Under the pieces are notes generated by a model, which saw only the letters and a list, made by a program, of their open reading frames with translations, searched no databases and was not told where the DNA came from. Position numbers and translations under genes: made by a program. A DNA stretch of 64,000 nucleotides from Narthecium ossifragum (taxonomy: Eukaryota; Streptophyta; Magnoliopsida; Dioscoreales; Nartheciaceae), in assembly GCA_963920575.1 (NCBI GenBank), contig OY986971.1:4069340-4133339 (forward strand), written 5' to 3'. The first letter of the stretch is position 1. Each line of letters opens with the position of its first letter. Shown here one piece after another: positions 55,836 to 64,000 of the stretch.

Positions 55836-55843
55836 ATATAAAT
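55836..55843 (+). promoter_or_regulatory. Probable TATA box of the SOG1-like gene
   Basis: AATATAAA lies about 105 bp before the start codon, with a CT/CCA-rich leader between. The nearest MITE ends about 275 bp upstream. Confidence 0.55.
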
Positions 55844-55945
55844 TCAAAGGCCCCCAACCCTCGCCACCACCACCATCATCCGGCGATTCCCGTCGTCGAA
55901 TCCTCTGCTTAGGAGCGGTTTCTCTAGTGGATCGCCGCCGCGGGG

Positions 55946-58900
55946 ATGACCGGGTACTCTCTTCCCCTCTCCATCATCGGCATCGTCATCGTCGCGATCT
56001 CTGTTCGGATTTCGCTTCAGATGTTGATTCCGTTTGCGATTTGAGATTGATGAACTCTTGGTTTGTTTGTTGTGCCTGGTACAGTTTGGGACTTTGATTT
56101 TTAGCAGGGTTTATGCTGGGCGGGTTTTTGTTGAAAGGTTTCATGGATCTTGGCAATTTCAGGATTCTTTCGGAACTAATAATAGTAGGATATGGCGCCA
56201 AGGAGAGGAGTAGGGATATCTATGTAGCGATCGAGGGTTGGAAAAATTTGTTCTTTTCTTGACTAGGTTGTTGGTTGAACGTATTGATTTAAGGGTTTTC
56301 TTTAGAAGAACGAACTAGAAAAGAAGATTCGTAGATGATCTGTTCCATGACGGATTTAATGGTTGTGACAATTCGACCTTTCTTGTTTGGTCTCAAATAT
56401 CAGAAGATGATATTGCCCTTTTGTCCACATTGTTATCGAGGTTGAGCTAAGGGTAAAATAGCCTACTAAGGACCTGATTTCGGGGAAAAACCTCTGAGCT
56501 GCAGACGGAGCAAACCATTTGGCTAGGCACCAGAGCTGGAAGCGCAGGTCGTGCATGATTGTTGTTTGTCTGTGCATTAAGTCTTTGGGTTTACTCCTAG
56601 AGAACATAACTTAGCTTAGCCTCCAATTTTGGACATTTGTATCCTCAGAACTATTGTTTTGATAGTCCTTCTGTGAGTTCTGACCAACTTCTACTCTACT
56701 CAAGGGAAGCTTGGGGTTGGTTGAACTGAAGACTTGTCAATGTAGGAAGAGTATGGACTTGTCTGGATACGGATTTAAACCAAAACTCTTAATGTAGGAT
56801 CACACTGCTTTACAAATGCTTAAATTTTCTCATCATTCATAAAGTGATGGCTTAAATCTCTATTGCAGGAATCCCGCCTTTACAGTTTCAATTATGTCAC
56901 GAGACAGCTTTTTTTTTGTTTGGTTACATTTCTACCTTAGAGCCATATAAGAGGTTCATATAGGAGTCAGAGCCATACAAAAAAGCTTTAAAAGTTTCTC
57001 TTCATTCCAATATAGCAAAGGCTTAAAAATCTCTACAATTTCAACCATGTTAAGAGGATCAAACCACAAAATGTTGACAGCTTTTTTTTTTTGGTTGGTT
57101 ACATCGCTATGTCAGAGCTATATAGGAGTTCAGAGAGAGGAGTTGGTCTTTGATCCTAAACCCTTCAGATCTCTTCTCAAAATGATGGTTTTATCGTCCT
57201 TTAGGAAGTGGCATTTTAGTCTATTTAACATTTCAACATGACATCAAAAAGGTTTTTCCAATTTCGCTGATGTGAAATCACTGAGGTCTTAGTGTTCGTT
57301 GGCAGGTTGATTCAAAAAATGTTGGATAAACTTCTGATTGAACTCACTATTCTGTTAACCTATGAAGACCAGTTCTTATGTATTAAGAATAGCAGTTTCT
57401 CTAGGTAGGATGAAACTTGAATGAGCCAATGACCTCTTGTAATGGGGAGGGTTCCATTTTGAATTTACTCGAGAGAGTCTATGAAACTTTCTAGGAAATA
57501 GCTTTCCAGATTTTGAAGATGGAATTTGAGCCTTCATATGCAATAATGACCTTGATGAGTACCTTTGTACTTTTCGAGCTCCTTGAGCCCTTCCTATTTA
57601 GTCCTTTGCTTCTATATTTCTCTTTTATACCAAGGGATTTGAATTTGAAGGTTGAAAGATTATTTTATGAAATAGTTTAGTTTGATAATTTCTGCTATGA
57701 TTCCGTTGAGTTCAGGGAAGATTTTCTGATATTGATTGGAGAGTGATGCTCCCAGGAACTTATTAATTGTTCTGCAGATGCCTTTTCTAATGCTTGTAGC
57801 TTATTTTACTATGACAAACATCTATGTCGATTTTGTTGTATTAATCTTCCAAGTTCATAGAGATAGAACAGCAGATCTGGGACAGATACTTCATCAATAT
57901 CACCTTTGGCTTTCTTTTTTTTTTTGCGGAAGGTAAAGTTTGAAACTTAAAGGTCATGATCTAGATATAGAAAATGCAGGTCAAATGTGATTTCTTACGT
58001 TTTTCTTTTGGCTTTGTGAGCAAATTTGATGATACCTATCAGAAGGACTTCTATAACAGGTGAATGATTTCTTTTTCTGCTTTTTTTATACATGTTTTAG
58101 CTCCTTTTGAATGGTACAATACTACAATCACTGTGTTCAACAGGAAAGACCTTGTTCCTTTCCTTTCTTACTCAGCTCTAGAAGTATTTGAAATATTACC
58201 TTCGTTTCAATGTGGTTATGCTTTTCTTTACATTTTTTAGCTCCTTCATTTGTTTGGACAATGTTTTTATGCTCTTGTTACTCATCATTTTGTGAGGACA
58301 ACTACTTATTACTTTCTTTTGACACCAATGTAGACCATCATGGCTAGTTGACAGCAAAAGAATTGCCTCAAAAATTAAAAATGCATCAGAAATTGTGGAT
58401 GCTGGAAGAATCAAATGGAAAAGCAACCCTACAAAAGCTTGTCCAAGGTGCAACCACGTCATAGACAACAGTGATGTATGAGTACATTCTGCTCCTTTTC
58501 TGGATATCATTCTGAGAAACTAACATTGAGTTTCACTTTTTAAGTATGTATCATGTTTTTTTGTTTGATCAAATGATAGGACACGCTAATCTAGGGAAAT
58601 AACTTCATGTTTGAACATGAGGATACGGTATTTTTTATAGTAAAAAGTTATCAATGTTTACATTTTTATCATGATGAAACATGAAAATATCTGCCAGCAC
58701 TTGTTGTCTTAAAACTTGAGAATGCTCATTGTTGGCTCAGATTCAACTTTCTTTTGGTCATATAGCTAAGTTCCTACAATCTTATGCTAGGACCAAGAAA
58801 TTTTTGAAGAAACCTTTGACGTTAAAGATGCTCTCCTGATATGGTTATCAATGGGAAACAATGTACTACATCATGAAAGCTTATTCACGATTAACTGTCT

Positions 58901-61156
58901 CTTATGTAGTGTAATGCATTTTGTCTTCAAATTTTGTGTGAAATTCGTGTTATATAATTATGATTCAGGTCTTACCTCGTTTTGCTTTGTGGTGTAATCT
59001 ATTGATAGAATACTCGACCACCTGACCCAACCGTAAATCGATGACTAAGATGTGGATATAAGATCCATTCTAAGTTCTTATTGGGTTAGACTTAGGTGTA
59101 CAATATCTTGAATAAGTTTTGATGCAGGTTGGTGCTTGGCCATAACTAAAATTGACAGGCAAAAACCAACCAAAATATACCTGTGATACTGGTGCTTATA
59201 GTTAAAGATCCTAGAATGAGATATGATTGCCTTTGGCTATTCCTATCCCACTATTTGTTTGAATTGTCAACCTTCATAATCACATCAATTAATGGTTGTA
59301 CACCTCTTTCCTCCAAATGGTAGGGCAGCTAGGCAGTGTGTTTTCTTTTCCTTTTCTTTGAAATCAGCAATGGTTCAATTGCTTTCTGGTGTTTGGAATG
59401 TTGCAACCAAGTAACAATCATGTATAAATGTTAGCCACTTTAGTAGCTGATCTAATTCTTCATGTTTTCACCAAAGGCCATATCTTTCCAAGATATTTGA
59501 GGAAATCTCCTTATGCAAGATTTCTTTTGGATGATGATGATGATGTATAGAGCAGCATGACCTGTAGCAGCATGATTTGTTTCTTTCTTTCTTTGAAATC
59601 AACACGGGAATAATTCTGCAATCATGGTACATTGACCGGCAACATTGGGCTAGTAAACCAAAATAAACTTTTTTTTGCTATCAGGTTGTCCAGGATTGGC
59701 CAGGGTTACCCAAAGGTGTAAAGTTTGATCCGTCTGATCAAGAGCTACTCTGGCATTTGCTCGCAAAAGCTGGAAAAGGGGTTGCAAAACCCCATCCTTT
59801 TATCAATGAGTTCATTCCAACTGTAGATGAAGATGATGGAATATGTTATACTCATCCTCAGAAGCTACCTGGTAATCATCTTCGAAATATTATTTGGCAT
59901 CTGAACTTTTCATCATATTGTACTTTCAACCTGAATATTCGTCTTGATTAGGAGTTAAACAGGACGGAAGTGTATCCCACTTCTTTCATAGAACATTCAA
60001 GGCATACAACACTGGGACTAGAAAGCGTCGGAAGATAAATAGCAATGACCTTTTGGACATTCGCTGGCACAAGACTGGCAAAACAAAACCAGTAATTCTA
60101 GATGGTGTGCACCTAGGTTGCAAGAAGATATTGGTTCTATACATGAGCATGATAAGAGGTGAGAAACCAGAGAAAACAAATTGGGTGATGCATCAGTACC
60201 ATCTAGGGACTGGAGAGAATGAGGAGGAAGGGGAGTTTGTTGTATCCAAAATATTCTACCAGCAACAAGCCAAGCCGGGTGAGAAGAGTGGGCAAGACCT
60301 ACATCTGGAAATAGTGGAAGCTTTTGTTGCAGAAGACTCCACAGATGGTCCCAAATCGATGACCCCTGAACCTCATATGGATAAGCAGCATGCTGTAGTC
60401 AGCCCAGAGCAAACATCTGATCAAGTACCCATTATTTCTAGTCCAGTTCATCTTTGAGTAAATCTTAACTTGCCTGTCACCTAGTTCAATCATTTACACA
60501 CTACCACGATTCATACTGATACAAAAGTTGAGTGACCCGAAATAAGTGTACACTGACTCGAAGGTTCCCTAATGAATATCCATTGACGGTAGACTCTTGC
60601 CATATTCCATTTTCAAGGCTATAAAGTATAACTTTTTCATGGTACATATGCAGGTAGAGTCGTGCCACGTGGCTAAAGTTGAAGAAAATTGTGCTTATCC
60701 AGAGTTGGAGAAGCTTGATGATCAAGACAAACAGGAAGCAGAAGAGACGAAATGGTGGGAAGGCGAATCACAATTCCTGTTAGATTCTCAGCAGTTAGCT
60801 GAAGGCATAGCAATATGCGATGAGTTTCTTCAGAGCCAGACTTCTTGTGGGGGTGATGAAGCAAAAAAGGACAAACCTCGTTTATCAGATTATGCACATA
60901 TGGGTGTCACAGACTTGAAGAAGGATTTAGAAGAATGCCAAAATCTGTCCGTGTTTGATCATACAAACCTTGAACTTGATACCCCTCCTGATTTGCGACT
61001 AAGCCAACTAGTATGTGTTTGATAAATATGGCTTCATCTTCTTCGTCTAAACTTTGTTAACCAGCAAAATTGGCAAGCTAACACGCCGTTCAATTTCAGG
61101 AGTTTGGATCACAGGACAGCTTCCTTGCATGGGGCGGAAACAAACTCCCAGACTGA
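55946..61156 (+). CDS. SOG1: SOG1-like NAC transcription factor (DNA-damage response)
   Basis: Exons by splice site and phase: 55946-55953, 58334-58475, 59685-59871, 59952 to about 60424, 60654-61010 and 61100-61156. The start is M-T-G then [11 protein letters not shown], which requires the 8-base first coding exon. Next come [12 protein letters not shown], the NAC domain ([79 protein letters not shown]), then an acidic C-terminus with SQ sites in LDSQQL, LQSQT, RLSQL and the final [10 protein letters not shown]. Known SOG1 is phosphorylated by ATM at C-terminal SQ motifs and activates repair, arrest and death genes in the nucleus. The exon 4 donor is uncertain: CAA|GTACCC keeps frame, while the stronger-looking GTAAAT at 60458 would include a stop. 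About 407 aa by this model, slightly shorter than Arabidopsis. Confidence 0.9.
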
Positions 61157-61183
61157 CTGAACTTTTCGATAGCCAAGTTTGAC

Positions 61184-61285
61184 TTATTTATCATGAATCA
61201 AGCAGCTGCATTTTTGTGAATTATCTTACTTATGTTATTTATCATGAATCAAGCAGCTGCATTTTTGTGAATTATCTTACTTATG
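61184..61285 (+). repeat. Perfect 51-bp tandem duplication in the 3' UTR
   Basis: 61184-61234 and 61235-61285 are identical (TTATTTATCATGAATCAAGC.. to ..TTACTTATG). It starts 27 bases after the SOG1-like stop codon. Confidence 0.95.
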
Positions 61286-61543
61286 TTTTGGAGTATCAGG
61301 AGGATTGAGTATTTCAATTCCTGCAAATTGTAAAGGAAACTTAACAGTATGTAACATGTGTTTATAGGATGACACGAACTATATGTGATAACGAACACTG
61401 CTCCATTCTGCATATGCTACAGGTGTGCCTTTTGTGTTTAGTTGATTCTTGTAGCATAGTTTTCAGTCCACGAGGTACTTTTAATTGATCTTTCTAATCT
61501 TCTCTTCCTAGTGGCAGCTGTGCATGGAAACTATGGATGTATC

Positions 61544-61549
61544 AATAAA
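61544..61549 (+). other. Candidate poly(A) signal of the SOG1-like gene
   Basis: AATAAA lies about 390 bases after the stop. Plant signals are loose, so an earlier site is possible. Confidence 0.4.
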
Positions 61550-62260
61550 ATTTTCTTGGGAAAATTACAATTTTGGGTGTTGTGGTTGCGTTAAGTTTTG
61601 TTTGAGGTCATGTGATTTCAAAACTTTTAAATAAAGTTGACGCAAATCAGATGGCTCAAAAGTGTAATTTACCCGATTTTCTTCTAAAGGTTTATACCAG
61701 TTTGCTTCATTTAAAATCTTATGGTTGACTTCATGCATCTTTTGCAGTGAGGTATATGTATTTTTTGGCCTTAGACATTTGTAGGTTGAATTTTGGCATC
61801 TATCTATCATGGGATGTGTGGGTGTGTATAATAATTTACTTCACTATGTTCTTTTTATAGGTGGTGGGCTCGTGTCACCTGACATGGCTACCTGTCCGCC
61901 CCCACTATCTTTATAATAACTTACACCACATCAGTCTACTATCCTCTTTTTTTTTTTTCTTTATTTAGTTATAATTTTATGCCACTTGTATGTCATGTGT
62001 ATGTCATATGTGTATAATTTTATGAATCAGATGATGAGTCATAAAAATAACTATCATTCTATCTTATAAGGTAGATATATCCGTGCCATAATCACCAACC
62101 CCTTATACTCGTCTCTGTCTCTCTCTCCTAACCACTTACTAACTACCATCCTCCACTACTCCCTTTCACATGATTTCATATCAATCGTCTGATATATCAT
62201 AACATAATTTGGATCATGCATTCTCAGTCATATGATAGAATGTGCTTGATCTTATAATAT
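61550..62260. other. No gene downstream of SOG1-like
   Basis: AT-rich sequence with a poly-T run at 61948. I see no coding potential. Confidence 0.4.
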
Positions 62261-62631
62261 ACTAGATGGGCCCCGTGCCATCTAACTCGCCTAATCACCC
62301 ACCTTCCCCTCTCTCCCTCCCTCTCTTTTTATAATAACCAATTTTACGTCACGTGTGTGTCACGTTGGAGATTGGTTATGATGAGGCATATGAATTAAGT
62401 GACTCACAAAAATGTTATTTTATATCATATGTATAAAATAACCAATTTTACGTCACGTGTGCACCACGTCGGAGATTGGTTATGATGAGGCATATGAATT
62501 AGGTGACTCAAAAAAACGTTATATATCAGGCGATTAAGATGAAGCCATGGTGGTTATCATGTGGTTAGGAGAGAGATGATGATTAGGGGAATTGTGGTTA
62601 CCCGTGCCAAGTGGCACGGGGGCCCACCTAG
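62261..62631. mobile_element. Short TIR element (MITE) with ACTAG-GTGGGCCCC termini
   Basis: ACTAGATGGGCCCCGTGCCA pairs with TGGCACGGGGGCCCACCTAGT, flanked by ATAT on both sides. It is 371 bp and non-coding. I cannot assign a superfamily. Confidence 0.75.
62335..62525. repeat. Tandem duplication of about 100 bp inside the MITE
   Basis: Both copies have AACCAATTTTACGTCACGTG, GGAGATTGGTTATGATGAGG and CATATGAATTA.GTGACTCA. Confidence 0.9.
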
Positions 62632-62932
62632 TATATATGCACACACATGGGTAGACTACACATTAAAACTTCAATTTTAAGAAAAAAAATTACCACTTTT
62701 TTAGCCATTGGTTTATCTCGAGATCAGGTATTGCGATTTAATAGGTTTTGACGTTAAAATCGGAATTGTTTCTCGTTTTACAAAAAACAATAAAATAAAA
62801 ATAAAAAGCCTTAACTAATAACCTGAAGAGAAACAACAAGATTCAAGGGCGTTTGGTTGGTTGAATCGCTTGATGAAAGGGATCGTAGGATGCATGCATC
62901 ATGTGGTTTTTTGGATTAGCCGATGCACTCTG

Positions 62933-62935
<3 letters not shown>

Positions 62936-63004
<69 letters not shown>
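62936..63004. repeat. (TA)n microsatellite
   Basis: About 34 TA units. It creates artificial isoleucine-tyrosine frames on both strands. Confidence 0.97.
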
Positions 63005-63006
<2 letters not shown>

Positions 63007-64000
63007 GTTCATATAATGGCGAAAAGGTTTGGATCAATCCAAACCTATCCCGATCGATCCAAAACCCTTTCCATAAACCAATTTTCAGCCTTGTACAGTG
63101 GATCGTCCGGATCGATCCAGAGCCTTTTTGGATCGATCCAAACTTGTCTGGAACGATCCAAAACCCCTTTCCATAGCCTATTTTGCAGTTTTGCACATTG
63201 GATCTATTCGAACTCATAGTGGATCGATCCAATCCTTTAGAAACCTCAAGATCTACAGTTTGGATCGATCCAAAATACTATTTTGGATCGATCCAAGACC
63301 GGCTGACGGGTAAAAATGGACGGTTTGGATCTAATCCGAACGTTCACGACTTAGAGCTTATAAATAGGGGTTTTGACTCTTATTTTACGATCTTTTCTCA
63401 GCCTTCTTCCCTCATTGGAGTTAGAGAGATTTAGGGCTCTAAAGGTGGATTTTGATAGAAAAGATAGATCAAACCTCTCCCTCCATGGATCTCCTACCTA
63501 ATATGAGTAGCTAAACCCCCTTCTCCTTAGGAATTCCTTGATGTCTTAGGTTCTTTTATTAGATTTCTCTTTTGATTCTTGATGTAATGACTCTCTTGAG
63601 ATGGTATTTGTATGAATTCACATGTAATTTCATATTTCTTTAATGGAATCCATTGTTGAATGGTTTGAATACCTCTTCTTACATGTAATTATATGGAAAT
63701 TAGATGCTTGATAGGTGTTTGACTTAATTCCTCAAAGAATAGGTCATGCTAGAACAATGGCCATCTCTCTTGGAGGGATCCTTGTTCTTAGAATATGATC
63801 TTAGGTGCTAGAACCTCTCCAAGCCATGACTAACCTACCTACCATTCTTGCCTTAGATGGAGGATTGGATTGAGGTATTAAACCCATCTCAATCCAAGAC
63901 TTTATTCATACAAATCTTTGATTTCTTGCCAACGATATGACCTTAGCCCGGTGATTGTTGAGCTATGATCGGATTAAAGCCTTGATCATGGATCTTAACC
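63005..64000 (+). mobile_element. Partial LTR related to the one at 1906-3551
   Basis: Shares order and words with 2450-2850: a TATAAATAGGGG TATA box (63359), a CTCCATGGATCT block, ATGAGTAGCTAA, TGTA.TTT and GATAGGTGTTTG. It runs off the window edge. The left boundary is not resolved. Confidence 0.65.
63032..63293. repeat. GGATCGATCC array with about 21 bp pairing, right-edge LTR
   Basis: GATCGATC or one-mismatch copies start at 63032/63052, 63110/63131/63151, 63201/63222 and 63263/63286. Spacing within groups is 20-23 bp and groups repeat at about 60-90 bp, echoing 2075-2443. It ends about 65 bp before the TATA box. Confidence 0.8.

Noticed and set aside
55771..56097. 108-aa frame covering the first exon of the SOG1-like gene
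   Set aside because: It is in a different frame from the start codon that gives the conserved SOG1 N-terminus and runs across the first splice donor.
62843..63232. Isoleucine-tyrosine-rich frames around 62940-63000
   Set aside because: They are artefacts of the TA microsatellite.

Overview
This window is nuclear DNA of a flowering plant. The evidence is intron-containing plant genes (a SOG1-type NAC factor and an organelle RanBP2 zinc-finger protein), plant-type LTR retrotransposons primed by initiator tRNA-Met, L1-type LINEs with RNase H tails, and Tourist, hAT-like and Harbinger-like DNA elements. GC-rich first exons and the repeat mix fit a monocot. A commelinid such as pineapple is possible, but I cannot assign a genus from the sequence alone. 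There is one assembly gap of 200 N (25351-25550).

Only two genes look intact. The first, on the minus strand at 10699-15942, has six exons encoding about 422 aa of an OZ/VAR3-family protein with three RanBP2-type zinc fingers, probably imported into an organelle. The second, on the plus strand at 55946-61156, encodes a SOG1-like NAC factor of the DNA-damage response, with an 8-base first coding exon and SQ motifs near the C-terminus. MITEs sit in an intron of the first gene and just upstream of the second.

The rest is mobile DNA, much of it nested. From 1 to 9055 there is the 3' end of a large Ty3/gypsy-like element (LTR 1906-3551), then a chromovirus remnant with one LTR (6732-9055), interrupted by a solo LTR with clean target duplications (3831-6348). 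Between 16 and 29 kb lie a 2.3 kb fold-back element, a Harbinger-like element carrying a piece of a P4-ATPase (flippase) gene, a solo LTR, the gap, and a minus-strand LINE interrupted by a hAT-like element that carries an iterated piece of a short-chain dehydrogenase gene.

From 30.7 to 53.9 kb there is a nearly full-length LINE (A) followed by a 5'-truncated LINE (B). About 2.1 kb of LINE B is spread over 18.8 kb by three insertions. The largest is a partly palindromic LTR element (35868-50556), which itself holds a complete 9.8 kb chromovirus (39161-48974, minus strand).

The least expected signal is inside the LTRs. At least three LTR lineages carry arrays of short CGATCG/GTCGAC-centred palindromes repeating every 50-70 bp. 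In the LTR at 1906-3551 they form six pairs of GATCGATC, each pair spaced exactly 22 bp.
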